64,000 nt of DNA from an uncultured Candidatus Poseidoniales archaeon (GTDB lineage: Archaea; Thermoplasmatota; Poseidoniia; Poseidoniales; Poseidoniaceae), in assembly GCA_902563095.1 (NCBI GenBank), contig CACEWA010000002.1, positions 43,136 to 107,135 on the forward strand, read 5' to 3'. This document shows, piece by piece, positions 37,017 to 47,555 of the stretch. The translations under genes were made by a program, and so were the position numbers. Within the stretch, counting starts at the first letter, position 1; each line of letters starts with the position of its first letter. The notes beneath the pieces were generated by a model. The model had not been told where the DNA came from, ran no database searches, and was given only the letters and a program-made list of their open reading frames with translations.

Positions 37017-37414
37017 TGCGTGGAATTGCAGGAAAGCAAACCCGTGGTCTGCCTACAATGGCTAGATTGCAAGTAGCTGACAACACCGGTGCAAAGATTG
37101 CACAAATAATCAATGTCCGTAAACTAGGTGGTACAATGCGCCGTTACCCTGCAGCAGGTGTAGGTGACTTGATCAAAGTCTCCGTAAAGCGTGGTACTCC
37201 AGAGACCCGCCGCCAAATGTTCAATGCGGTAGTAATCCGCCAACGACGTCCATTCCGTAGAGTAGACGGAACTTGGGTACAATTCGAAGACAATGCCTGT
37301 GTTATCACTAACGAAAAGGGCGATGTCCAAGGTTCTGATATCAAAGGACCAGTATCACGTGAGGCAGCAGAACGCTGGCCTCGTATTGCAGCAACTGCAA
37401 AGCAAATCGTATGA
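37016..37414 (+). CDS. rpl14: Ribosomal protein uL14
   Basis: LQVADNTGAKIAQIINV...GVGDLIKVSVKRG...VVIRQRRPFRR. Confidence 0.97.
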   Translation: MRGIAGKQTRGLPTMARLQVADNTGAKIAQIINVRKLGGTMRRYPAAGVGDLIKVSVKRGTPETRRQMFNAVVIRQRRPFRRVDGTWVQFEDNACVITNEKGDVQGSDIKGPVSREAAERWPRIAATAKQIV

Positions 37415-37424
37415 GGTGTGAAGA

Positions 37425-37832
37425 ATGGTAAAGAGTAGCAAACCTGGAAAGCAGCGTAAAGCTCAGTTTAATGCACCAATTCACGTTAAGCGTAAGCGCA
37501 TTCGTGCACGCTTACAATTAGATAAGCCAGACGAGCGTCTAGCAGGTCTTAGATCTGTAACAATCCGCGTTGGCGACACAGTACGTGTTGTTCGAGGAGA
37601 CTATGCTCACGGTGGAAAGAGAGTTGGCGGTAAGCGCAATGCAGATCCGTTAACTGGCAAAGTACTCAATGTAGACTCAAACAAAGGTCGTATCTTCATC
37701 GAAGGAGCAACCGCTACCAAGTCTGACAACAGAGAAGAGGCAGTACCGGTCCATGCCTCTAACGTCGTCGTCACTAAACTGGACGAGACGGACAAGTTGC
37801 GAATGCAACATTTGACCGCAGATAGGAGTTGA
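37425..37832 (+). CDS. rpl24: Ribosomal protein uL24
   Basis: KOW motif VRVGDTVRVVRGDYAHGGKR-type sequence; operon position. Confidence 0.95.
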   Translation: MVKSSKPGKQRKAQFNAPIHVKRKRIRARLQLDKPDERLAGLRSVTIRVGDTVRVVRGDYAHGGKRVGGKRNADPLTGKVLNVDSNKGRIFIEGATATKSDNREEAVPVHASNVVVTKLDETDKLRMQHLTADRS

Positions 37833-38539
37833 ATAAAATGGGAAGCAGCAGTCACTTGAAACGTTTGGCCATGCCTCGTACTTGGCCTCTTCCTCGAAAG
37901 ACTACAATTTGGGTCACCCGTCCTCGCGCAGGTGCTCACAGTCTTGAGAGATGCATGCCACTAAATATCGTAATCAGAGACGTAATCGGTCTAGCAAGAT
38001 CTACTCGTGAAGTTCGTACAATTCTACACAATGGACTAGCTAAGGTCGACGGACGCATCGTAAAGGACACCCGCCGTGGTGTTGGAATAATGGATGTACT
38101 AACTCTTGGTGAGGACAACTATCGCTGTGTTCTAGACACAAACGGTCGCCTACGCTACCGTCCAATTTCCCCTGAGGAAGCAACTTGGAAGGTTTGCCGT
38201 ATAGAAGGCAAGTCCACCATCAGAGGCGGTAAGACTCAAGTCCATCTTCACGATGGTCGCAACATCCTAGTCGATGATGCATCAGAGCACAAGACTGGTG
38301 ATTCTCTGAAGATTTCACTACCTGACCAGCAAGTGTTGGAGCACATTAAGTTCGCAGAAGGAACACGCTGTATGCTTGTTGGAGGAGCTCACATTGGAAA
38401 ATTGGCTGATGTAACCAATTACATCGTCAAGCGTTCTAGTATGCCTAACGAAGTTGAATTCGAAGGATTCGGTACAGTCACTGACAATGTATTCACTGTC
38501 GGAGATTGCACTCTACCAGGTGTGGAGGTGAGCCAGTGA
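37829..38539 (+). CDS. rps4e: Ribosomal protein eS4
   Basis: HLKRLAMPRTWPLPRKTTIWVTRPRAGAHSLERCMPLNIVIRD. Confidence 0.96.
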   Translation: MNKMGSSSHLKRLAMPRTWPLPRKTTIWVTRPRAGAHSLERCMPLNIVIRDVIGLARSTREVRTILHNGLAKVDGRIVKDTRRGVGIMDVLTLGEDNYRCVLDTNGRLRYRPISPEEATWKVCRIEGKSTIRGGKTQVHLHDGRNILVDDASEHKTGDSLKISLPDQQVLEHIKFAEGTRCMLVGGAHIGKLADVTNYIVKRSSMPNEVEFEGFGTVTDNVFTVGDCTLPGVEVSQ

Positions 38540-39063
38540 GCGAGACAGCAAACCCAATGGCAATGCCGCAAATTTCCAAAGTTGTAGTAAACATCGGTGT
38601 TGGAGAAGGTGGAGACCGCCTATCAAATGCTGAGAAAGTATTGGAATTAGTTACTGGAGTCACTCCAATCAGAACTCTAGGTAAGCAGCAAAACCGTGAC
38701 CTAAAGGTACGTGTTGGATTCCCTATTGGATGCAAGGCAACCATCAGAAACTCTGAATCTATCAAGAAATTCCTTACCGATGCTTTCTGGGTCAGAGAGA
38801 ATACAATTCCATCATGGAACTTTGACAAGTCCGGAAACCTATCATTCGGAATACCTGACTATACAGACTTCCCAGACCAGAAGTACGACCCGGACATCGG
38901 AATTTTCGGCATGGACATCAATATCGTGCTAGAGAGACCTGGTCACCGTGTCAGCCGTCGCCGACGTCGTAGTGCAAAGGTCGCACAGAACCACCGAACC
39001 AATGCTGATGATGCCAGAGCATGGTTTGTTGAGAATTATGGTATCAAAATCTTGGAGGAGTGA
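38536..39063 (+). CDS. rpl5: Ribosomal protein uL5
   Basis: L5 signature; GTG start overlaps previous stop (GTGA). Confidence 0.93.
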   Translation: MSETANPMAMPQISKVVVNIGVGEGGDRLSNAEKVLELVTGVTPIRTLGKQQNRDLKVRVGFPIGCKATIRNSESIKKFLTDAFWVRENTIPSWNFDKSGNLSFGIPDYTDFPDQKYDPDIGIFGMDINIVLERPGHRVSRRRRRSAKVAQNHRTNADDARAWFVENYGIKILEE

Positions 39064-39065
39064 AA

Positions 39066-39218
39066 ATGGCTCGAGACCATGGAGAACATATTGGAAGAAC
39101 AATCGGATGCCGCAGATGTGGCCGCCGCCGAGGATTGATCCGACGACACGGACTTCGCCTGTGCAGACAGTGCTTCCGTGACATAGCTCCCGAAATAGGA
39201 TTTAAGAAAATGAATTGA
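39066..39218 (+). CDS. rps14: Ribosomal protein uS14
   Basis: [50 protein letters not shown], CxxC...CxxC zinc-type S14; missing from the ORF track. Confidence 0.96.
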   Translation: MARDHGEHIGRTIGCRRCGRRRGLIRRHGLRLCRQCFRDIAPEIGFKKMN

Positions 39219-39229
39219 GGTGATTATGT

Positions 39230-39619
39230 ATGCAATTTGACCCCCTTAATGACGCACTAGCGAAACTATTCAATGCAGAGCAAGCTGGAAAGTTCAATGT
39301 TGATTTGGCTCCAGCATCCAAATTACTTGGATCTGTTCTAGAGATTATGCAAACCTCCGGCTATGTCGGAGAGATTGAGAAGAACGACGACGGACGAGGA
39401 GGCAAATTCATCGTTCAACTACGTGGCGCAATTAACCAGTGTGGCGTAGTTAAGCCACGCCACTCAGTTCGTCGCCAGGAGTTCGATAAGTGGGAGGGAA
39501 GATATCTTCCTGCTCAAGATTTCGGATTACTGATTTTGACTACCAACAGTGGTGTTATGCACCACAAGGAAGCTAAGGAGAACCGAATTGGTGGTAAACT
39601 CCTAGCATATGTTTTCTGA
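39230..39619 (+). CDS. rps8: Ribosomal protein uS8
   Basis: DPLNDALAKLFNAEQAGK...ILTTNSGVMHHKEAKENRIGGKLLAYVF. Confidence 0.96.
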   Translation: MQFDPLNDALAKLFNAEQAGKFNVDLAPASKLLGSVLEIMQTSGYVGEIEKNDDGRGGKFIVQLRGAINQCGVVKPRHSVRRQEFDKWEGRYLPAQDFGLLILTTNSGVMHHKEAKENRIGGKLLAYVF

Positions 39620-39628
39620 GGTGATTAT

Positions 39629-40168
39629 ATGGTAAAATTAGATCGAGTTGAACACACTGTAGAACTTCCTGAAGGAGTTACTGCGTCGATTGATGGTGAC
39701 ATGGTCACCATCACAGGCCCAAAGGGCAGCGTTTCTCGTGATTTCGTTAGCGCAAGACACGATATCTTCCAAGAGGGCGGTGCACTGATTGTTCGCGTAG
39801 ATATTCCACGCCGCAAGGAAAGAGCACTAGCAGGTACTTGGAATGCACATCTAAACAATATGGTGAAAGGAGTGACAGATGGTTTCACTTACACACTGAA
39901 GGCATTGTATTCTCACTTCCCAATGACACTAGCGGTAAAAGGGAATCAACTAATTGTGAACAATTACTTTGGTGAGAGAGTACCAAGATCCGCTGCAATT
40001 CTAAACGGAGTTGAAGTAAAAGTACAGAACAAGACAGAAGTCGTTGTCTCTGGAATCGATAAAGAAGCAGTCGGCCAGACCGCTGCAAACATCGAGCGTT
40101 CAACAACCGTCAAGAAGCGAGACCGCCGTGTATTCCAGGATGGAATATATCTGATTGAGAAGGCATGA
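39629..40168 (+). CDS. rpl6: Ribosomal protein uL6
   Basis: L6 pattern, DRRVFQDGIYLIEKA C-terminus. Confidence 0.95.
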   Translation: MVKLDRVEHTVELPEGVTASIDGDMVTITGPKGSVSRDFVSARHDIFQEGGALIVRVDIPRRKERALAGTWNAHLNNMVKGVTDGFTYTLKALYSHFPMTLAVKGNQLIVNNYFGERVPRSAAILNGVEVKVQNKTEVVVSGIDKEAVGQTAANIERSTTVKKRDRRVFQDGIYLIEKA

Positions 40169-40181
40169 AGGAGGAATTGAG

Positions 40182-40847
40182 ATGAGTGATTATGAAGGTA
40201 TGACAGTTGCACAACTCAAGGAATTGCTAAAGGAAGCAGGTTTACCAGTTTCTGGTAAGAAAGCTGACTTAATTGCACGCCTACAAGAAGGAGCAGACGA
40301 ACCAGCACCAGTCGAAGAGGAATCTGTTGAAGAGGAATCAGTCGAAGAAGAATCTGATGAAGAAGATGATTTTGAAGCAGATTACGATGACGATGAAGAT
40401 TGGGATGACGATGAAGATTACAACGAGGAACATGTTGCTCGCCAAAAGCCAGTACTCTCTGAAGAGTTGAAGGCTGCACTCGCACTTCGTGCTGCTCAGA
40501 AGAAGGGAACACCTTCTTTCCGCAGAACAGAATGGTTCCGCTACAAGCGTCTATCTCGTTCCGGCTGGAGAAAGCCACACGGTATGGATAACAAGCAACG
40601 CCGCAATTACAAGTATCGTGGTTCTCTAGTAAGAATCGGACATGGTAAAGTGAACGCAGCAAGCGGACTACACCCATCTGGCTTCGAAGAAGTAATGGTT
40701 CACAACACTAGAGACCTTGACCAAATCGACGCTGAAACCCAGGCAGCACGTGTAGGTGCAACCGTGGGCGGACGCAAGCGTGAGAACATTCACTCTCGTG
40801 CAGACGAATTGGGAATCAGGGTACTAAACCGCAGGAGGGAACGCTGA
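40182..40847 (+). CDS. rpl32e: Ribosomal protein eL32 with N-terminal SAP-like domain and acidic linker
   Basis: MTVAQLKELLKEAGLPVSGKKADLIARLQE (SAP) + E/D-rich linker + eL32 core FRRTEWFRYKRLSRSGWRKPHGMDNKQRR. Confidence 0.93.
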   Translation: MSDYEGMTVAQLKELLKEAGLPVSGKKADLIARLQEGADEPAPVEEESVEEESVEEESDEEDDFEADYDDDEDWDDDEDYNEEHVARQKPVLSEELKAALALRAAQKKGTPSFRRTEWFRYKRLSRSGWRKPHGMDNKQRRNYKYRGSLVRIGHGKVNAASGLHPSGFEEVMVHNTRDLDQIDAETQAARVGATVGGRKRENIHSRADELGIRVLNRRRER

Positions 40848-41305
40848 TGCAGATTACTAACCAAAAGAAGATGGCAGCTCAACTATTGAAATGTGGTGTC
40901 CATAGAATTTGGATTAATCCGTCCTACCTAGATCAGGTAGCACAATCCGTTCAGAAGGAAGATATCCGCGAGGCTATCGACAACGGATGGATCAAAGCAA
41001 AGGCTGTTCAAGGAACTTCTAGAGTTCGCGCTCTAAAGCGCCAAAATCAGAAGAAGAAGGGCCGCAGAAAGGGTCACGGAAAGAGGTCCGGTTCTGCAAA
41101 TGCTCGCAATCCTCGTAAGCAACAATGGATGGCTACCATCCGTGCACAGCGCCGAACTTTGAAGGACATGCGCGAAGATGGAACACTTGACCGCTCTAAA
41201 TATCGCCACTATTACCTAAAGGCAAAAGGTGGCTCCTACCGTTCAATCGCTCACATGAAAGCTCAGATGAGCGTTGAAGGAATTTCTATCGGAGGTGACC
41301 AATGA
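40847..41305 (+). CDS. rpl19e: Ribosomal protein eL19
   Basis: QKKMAAQLLKCGVHRIWINP...IREAIDNGWIKAK-type L19e sequence. Confidence 0.96.
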   Translation: MQITNQKKMAAQLLKCGVHRIWINPSYLDQVAQSVQKEDIREAIDNGWIKAKAVQGTSRVRALKRQNQKKKGRRKGHGKRSGSANARNPRKQQWMATIRAQRRTLKDMREDGTLDRSKYRHYYLKAKGGSYRSIAHMKAQMSVEGISIGGDQ

Positions 41306-41817
41306 TGGCAAGGGGACCTAGACAACGTAACCAATACCGCCGACGTCGTAGTGGTGAAACTGACTACAGTCGTCGTCTGAAACTGTTGAAGAGTGGCAAT
41401 TCACGAGCTGTAGTTCGTGTATCCAACACCCGTGTTGTTTGCCAAGTAGTATCTTGGAAAGCAGATGGAGACAAAGTTGAACTTTCCGTAACTGGAGATG
41501 ACCTAGTCGCTCGCTACGGATGGCCAGAGTCTAACTCTCGCAAGAATATTCCAGCATCCTACCTAACCGGATTCGCACTTGGAAAGGCTGCAATTGCTGC
41601 AGGCCATGATGAGGCTGTTCTGGATATCGGTTTGGCAGCTAGTTCAAACGGAAACCGTGTGTTTGCTGCCCTAAAGGGTATGGTTGACGCAGGATTAGAG
41701 ATTCCTCACGGGGAATCTGTTCTACCTGGAGAAGATCGCCTAAACGGTGCACACATCGATGATTCCTATGCTTCTGTTGTAGAAGCGACAAAGACAAAGA
41801 TTGAGGAGGCGTTCTGA
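41302..41817 (+). CDS. rpl18: Ribosomal protein uL18
   Basis: RRRRSGETDYSRRLKLLKSGNSRAVVRVSNTRV. Confidence 0.96.
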   Translation: MMARGPRQRNQYRRRRSGETDYSRRLKLLKSGNSRAVVRVSNTRVVCQVVSWKADGDKVELSVTGDDLVARYGWPESNSRKNIPASYLTGFALGKAAIAAGHDEAVLDIGLAASSNGNRVFAALKGMVDAGLEIPHGESVLPGEDRLNGAHIDDSYASVVEATKTKIEEAF

Positions 41818-41818
41818 A

Positions 41819-42589
41819 ATGAGTGATGAAGAGATAACTCAAATGGCACCGGGTCTAATTCAGGCCTTTGCTGCAAAAGAGGAAACTGAAGAAACCGGAG
41901 GCCGTCGCCGCCGTCATTCTTCTGCAGACGAAGCAATTGCTGCTCTACGTACTTGGACACCTAAGACAAGACTCGGCCGTGAAGTTATGGCTGGTAGAAT
42001 TCTAACCTACGAGCAAGCAATGGCATCTGGTCTACCAATCCGTGAAGTAGAAATCGTCGATGCATTGATTCCAAACTTAGAGGATGAAGTCATCAAAGTC
42101 AACATGGTTCAAAGAATGACAGACTCCGGACGACGTGTTCGATTCAACGTCATGGCATGTGTAGGAAACAAAGATGGCTATGTCGGTCTGGCAATGGCAA
42201 AGGGTAAGGAAGTCGCTCAGACTATCCGCAAAGCTCTAACCGCTGCCAAATTGAACCTGATTCAAATCCAGCGTGGTAACGGTTCTTGGGAATCAAGTAC
42301 AGGTCCAGGAACATCAGTTCCATTCAAGGTACAAGGACAGGCTGGTTCAACTCGTGTAACCCTAATGCCAGCACCTGCGGGTAAGGGATTGGTTATCGGA
42401 GAAACTGGAAAGCGTGTACTAACTCTTGCTGGAGTGAGTGACGTTTTGTCTAGAACCAAGGGACAAACCCGTACTACAATAAATTATGCTGCTGCAACAT
42501 TCAATGCATTAGCTGCAATCAACAGAACTCGTGTAAGCGATACACAGAGAGCCCAGTTATTCATTCACAAGGGGAGGCTTCTAGAATGA
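41819..42589 (+). CDS. rps5: Ribosomal protein uS5
   Basis: VNMVQRMTDSGRRVRFNVMACVGNKDGYVGLAMAKGKEV; start corrected to MSDEEITQ. Confidence 0.95.
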   Translation: MSDEEITQMAPGLIQAFAAKEETEETGGRRRRHSSADEAIAALRTWTPKTRLGREVMAGRILTYEQAMASGLPIREVEIVDALIPNLEDEVIKVNMVQRMTDSGRRVRFNVMACVGNKDGYVGLAMAKGKEVAQTIRKALTAAKLNLIQIQRGNGSWESSTGPGTSVPFKVQGQAGSTRVTLMPAPAGKGLVIGETGKRVLTLAGVSDVLSRTKGQTRTTINYAAATFNALAAINRTRVSDTQRAQLFIHKGRLLE

Positions 42590-43056
42590 GTTGGATAGTA
42601 GTAAGAGCTCGCTCGGATGTAAAGGTCGAGCGTTCAATCAAAGAAACAATGGGAATGCTAAACTTGACTCGTGTAAACCACGCAGTCATCATTCCTGAAA
42701 ACCCACAGTACAAGGGTATGCTTCAGAAGGCTAAGGATTACATCACTTGGGGAGATGCAGATGCAGATCTTGTTGAAAAGATGATTTCCGAGCGTGGACG
42801 CCTAGTTGGAGACAAGCCGGTTACAGATGCTGATGTCAGTGAGGCAACCGATTTTGGTTCTATCAAGGAATTTGCAGCAGCAATCGTTTCTGGCGATGCT
42901 ACTGTCAAGGACATGCCTGATATGAAGAGAGTATTCAGATTACATCCACCACGTGGTCCAAAGGGCTGGGGTGGACTAAAGCGCTCCTACGTTATTGGTG
43001 GCGCTCTTGGACCTCGTGGAGAGGATATTTCGGCTTTAGTCGAAAGGATGATTTGA
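42586..43056 (+). CDS. rpl30: Ribosomal protein uL30
   Basis: ETMGMLNLTRVNHAVIIPENPQYKGMLQKAKDYITWG; HPPRGPKGWGGLKRSY. Confidence 0.95.
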   Translation: MSWIVVRARSDVKVERSIKETMGMLNLTRVNHAVIIPENPQYKGMLQKAKDYITWGDADADLVEKMISERGRLVGDKPVTDADVSEATDFGSIKEFAAAIVSGDATVKDMPDMKRVFRLHPPRGPKGWGGLKRSYVIGGALGPRGEDISALVERMI

Positions 43057-43066
43057 GGTGATTTTG

Positions 43067-43477
43067 ATGAGTAAAGCAAACAAGCATCGAGGACGTTGCC
43101 GCACACACGGAAGAGGCCACAAGGCTGGACGTGGAGCAGGTAAGCGTGGAGGTCGCGGAAGAGCTGGTATGAACAAGCACCGCGTAATGACTCGTATCAA
43201 ATACATGCCTGGCCACTGGGGTATGCACGGTTTCAACCGTGACCCAAGCCTAAGAACAGTCTATGTTACTTGCAATGTGAGTGACCTAGAACGTATGGCA
43301 GAAGGAAAGGATTCAATCGACTTAACAGAGATGGGAATCGACAAACTACTCGGCTCTGGAAGAATTAGTACTGCATTAACTGTAACAGTTGAAGAATGGT
43401 CAGCTAAAGCGGCTGAAAAGATTTCAGCTGCTGGCGGTTCAATCGAAGGCGACGATGAAGAAGAGGAGTGGGAATGA
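43067..43477 (+). CDS. rpl15: Ribosomal protein uL15
   Basis: KHRGRCRTHGRGHKAGRGAGKRGGRGRAG; start after GAGGTGATTTTG. Confidence 0.94.
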   Translation: MSKANKHRGRCRTHGRGHKAGRGAGKRGGRGRAGMNKHRVMTRIKYMPGHWGMHGFNRDPSLRTVYVTCNVSDLERMAEGKDSIDLTEMGIDKLLGSGRISTALTVTVEEWSAKAAEKISAAGGSIEGDDEEEEWE

Positions 43478-43536
43478 ATACCTTAATCGGTTTTCATTAG
43501 ACTTCATTAATAAAATAAAATTTGGAGGAATGTAAC

Positions 43537-45498
43537 ATGGGCAAGCAATCAATCCCTTGGGCAGTTGGACTTACAGGTCTGCTGTACTTCGGAATGCTAG
43601 GATATTGGCAATATGATGCATTTGAAACTGCTCTGTTTGGCTCTGGTAATGCATCACAGAATGCAATTGATGCAGCGATATTCGGATTTGTTTTCGGTGT
43701 AGTATATGTGGCATTCATGATTTGGTGTTTCACAAGAGATCTTCCTGAAGGGCTCAAAGAAGTACCAATCATTGGTCGCTATGGTAAGATGCTAGCATGG
43801 TTGGGATTCCTAGTCACTGCTGTTTGGTATTGCCGTCCTAATGCTTGGTATGATGGAACTCATCAAGACATGGTCGGATACTTACTGGTAGGAGTAATTC
43901 TACTCGGATTTGGTGCTGCTGCCGCATTGACTTGTTTCATGTACAGTGGCGAAAAGAGTAGCCGTCTGTATGCTCTGCGCAGATTCGTAGACACCTATCC
44001 TACTATCACAAAGCCTGAGCGCCACGTCAGATTCAATGAGAAGTTGTGGACTACAACGCTCGTTCTAATCATTTACTTCGCAATGACAAACGTCATGATT
44101 TGGGGTCTTTCCGGACAGGCACTTGACTTGTTCAGTGGTTTCCGTTCAATTATGGCTGGTGCATCTGGTACAATCATGCACTTGGGTATCGGACCGATTG
44201 TTACCGGTTCGATTATCATGCAATTGTTCGCTGGTGCTAAGATTATCCGTTTGGATCTACAAGATTCTGAAGATAAAGCGATGTACCAAGGTGTACAGAA
44301 ATTGTTAGTTCTGTTGATGATTCCTATCGAATCAATTCCTCAGACCTACGGTTTCCTTGACCCAACAGAGGCTCTGATTACCAACTACGGAATGGGCTGG
44401 GCAAACTTCGTAATCGTTGCTCAACTATTCGCAGGTTCCTACCTAGTATTCTTGCTTGATGAACTTGTAAGCAAGTGGGGAATTGGGTCTGGTATCTCTC
44501 TATTCATTGCTGCTGGTGTAGCACAGTCGACATTCGTCGGTACCTTGTCACCAATGCCAGCAACATCTGGAATGAGTTACAGTCTACAAAATCCACCATC
44601 TGGAACGTTGCCGATGATATTCTACATGTTTAGGGAGGCGTCTAATGCCGAAATGATATCGCAAAACGGTTTCGAAACGATATTACTGACGCACGTGAAT
44701 CCTGTTGCTGCATTATTCTCATCTGTAGTGGTATTCCTCGTGGTAGCATACGCAGAATCTAGTAAACTCGAGTTGCCACTAACTCACGGTAAGGTCCGTG
44801 GTCACCGTGGTAAGTATCCAATCCGTTTGGTTTACGCATCTAACATTCCGGTTATTTTGATGGCAGCACTACTTGCTAACATTAACATGTTCACGCTACT
44901 ATTCTGGAACCATCCAACTCTGCAGAAGACGCCGATACTCGGTAAGGAGGGTTGGGGAAGTATGTCCGAATATATTGGAACCTACGAGCCCGGTTCATCT
45001 ACACCTAGTGGCGGATTCGCTTGGTATTCCTCGATGGTCAACGGTGTTAACGATTGGTTGATTCCTCTACTGAATCAGGAAGGTGATATCTATGGCCATA
45101 GCTTATGGCAAATTGGCGGTCACGTAGTGTTCTATGTCACTTTGATGACTGTAGGTTCGATGGTATTCGCTAAGTTCTGGATCGATACTACGAATATGGG
45201 TTCGAAAGACGTAGCTAAACAAATCGAACGGACGGGTATGCAGATTCCTGGATTCCGTAAGAATCCTCTAGTTCTAGAGCGTATTCTAGAGCGCTACATC
45301 CCACCAGTGACTTACTTCTCTGGTGCTTTCGTAGGTTTACTCGCAGCAGGTGCTGACTTGCTAGGAACGGTGGGTAATGCTACCGGAACGGGTCTGTTGC
45401 TTGCCGTAGGTATCATTTTGCGTACATATGAGCAAATACAGAAGGAACAAGCGATGGAAATGCATCCGATGCTCCGGCAGTTCTTCGGTGCTGAGTGA
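43537..45498 (+). CDS. secY: SecY preprotein translocase with a ~170-aa N-terminal extension of about 4 TM helices
   Basis: SecY core from TYPTITKPERHVRFNEKLWTT onward (GIGPIVTGSIIMQL, KWGIGSGISLFI, YPIRLVYASNIPVIL), preceded by four hydrophobic helices. Confidence 0.93.
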   Translation: MGKQSIPWAVGLTGLLYFGMLGYWQYDAFETALFGSGNASQNAIDAAIFGFVFGVVYVAFMIWCFTRDLPEGLKEVPIIGRYGKMLAWLGFLVTAVWYCRPNAWYDGTHQDMVGYLLVGVILLGFGAAAALTCFMYSGEKSSRLYALRRFVDTYPTITKPERHVRFNEKLWTTTLVLIIYFAMTNVMIWGLSGQALDLFSGFRSIMAGASGTIMHLGIGPIVTGSIIMQLFAGAKIIRLDLQDSEDKAMYQGVQKLLVLLMIPIESIPQTYGFLDPTEALITNYGMGWANFVIVAQLFAGSYLVFLLDELVSKWGIGSGISLFIAAGVAQSTFVGTLSPMPATSGMSYSLQNPPSGTLPMIFYMFREASNAEMISQNGFETILLTHVNPVAALFSSVVVFLVVAYAESSKLELPLTHGKVRGHRGKYPIRLVYASNIPVILMAALLANINMFTLLFWNHPTLQKTPILGKEGWGSMSEYIGTYEPGSSTPSGGFAWYSSMVNGVNDWLIPLLNQEGDIYGHSLWQIGGHVVFYVTLMTVGSMVFAKFWIDTTNMGSKDVAKQIERTGMQIPGFRKNPLVLERILERYIPPVTYFSGAFVGLLAAGADLLGTVGNATGTGLLLAVGIILRTYEQIQKEQAMEMHPMLRQFFGAE

Positions 45499-45524
45499 TC
45501 AAGAATCAGAAATTTAGTGGATTT

Positions 45525-45592
45525 TTGTCCTTAATTTTTGAATTTTATATCTAGAGATTTTTGTATTATTTATTTTTATATTTCTGGCTTTC
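45525..45592 (+). terminator. T-rich archaeal-type terminator region after secY
   Basis: TTTTTGTCCTTAATTTTTGAATTTTATATCTAGAGATTTTTGTATTATTTATTTTTATATTTC. Confidence 0.5.
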
Positions 45593-45610
45593 AAAAATAC
45601 TGATTTCACA

Positions 45611-45619
45611 TATAATATA
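45611..45619 (+). promoter_or_regulatory. TATA-box-like element upstream of structured RNA / 16S leader
   Basis: TATAATATA located ~65-70 nt before the G7 stem strand. Confidence 0.45.
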
Positions 45620-45639
45620 CTCGTACTTATTGCTTCGCA

Positions 45640-45880
45640 GTACCTCGTTTTGGAAACAGGTGCTAACAGTCACCTTGATATACGGGGGGGAGTTCGGCAG
45701 GATGCTTGCGTCGTAAGGGACGGCGTTGGCGGCTGAGTTCTTCGGAACAATGACTGCCGCCATCTACCCAGACGCAAGCCGAAGCAAATTGCGGTCTTGA
45801 GAAACCACGCCCCCCCAGGGACAGTGCCAGCTCAAGGCCAGGTAGGTGATTAGTGTTCACGACACAATTTTTTTAGTTGT
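45640..45880 (+). ncRNA. Unassigned structured RNA candidate between secY and 16S rRNA
   Basis: G7 (45684-45690)/C7 (45810-45816); GCTTGCGTC/GACGCAAGC 9 bp (45704-45712/45771-45779); TGGCGGC/GCCGCCA (45727-45733/45756-45762); GTTC-TTCG-GAAC hairpin; TCACCT/AGGTGA closing stem; boundaries approximate. Confidence 0.6.
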
Positions 45881-46010
45881 GTGCAAGAATAGAGCAAACT
45901 CTAGTGCAACGTGAACCTGTCAATTTTATTTTAGGTCAGCAAGTTAAACAAACAACAGCGACAAGTAGCCAAAGGATCGAGACAAGAGAGATGCGAATCT
46001 AGCATCAAGA

Positions 46011-47478
<1,468 letters not shown>

Positions 47479-47488
47479 AAGAAAACCC

Positions 47489-47528
47489 GGAAGCGGGGGA
47501 CTTCGGTCCCCCGTTTCCACTTTTTTTT
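47489..47528 (+). terminator. Strong hairpin + T8 directly after 16S rRNA
   Basis: GGAAGCGGGGGAC-TTCG-GTCCCCCGTTTCC (13 bp incl. one G-U) then ACTTTTTTTT. Confidence 0.85.
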
Positions 47529-47555
47529 CCTTACAGTAGTTTACTTTTTACACCA

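Noticed and set aside
44600-45498. Apparent rise in CpG-containing codons (ACG, TCG, GCG) in the second half of secY, possible recombination
   Set aside because: Impression only; no statistic computed and the protein is a continuous SecY
45663-45860. 65-aa minus-strand ORF upstream of 16S
   Set aside because: Overlaps strong RNA secondary structure and has no recognisable protein motif
45640-45880. Assignment of the structured RNA as RNase P, SRP or 5S RNA
   Set aside because: Conserved core motifs of these families were not found by eye; left unassigned pending an Infernal scan
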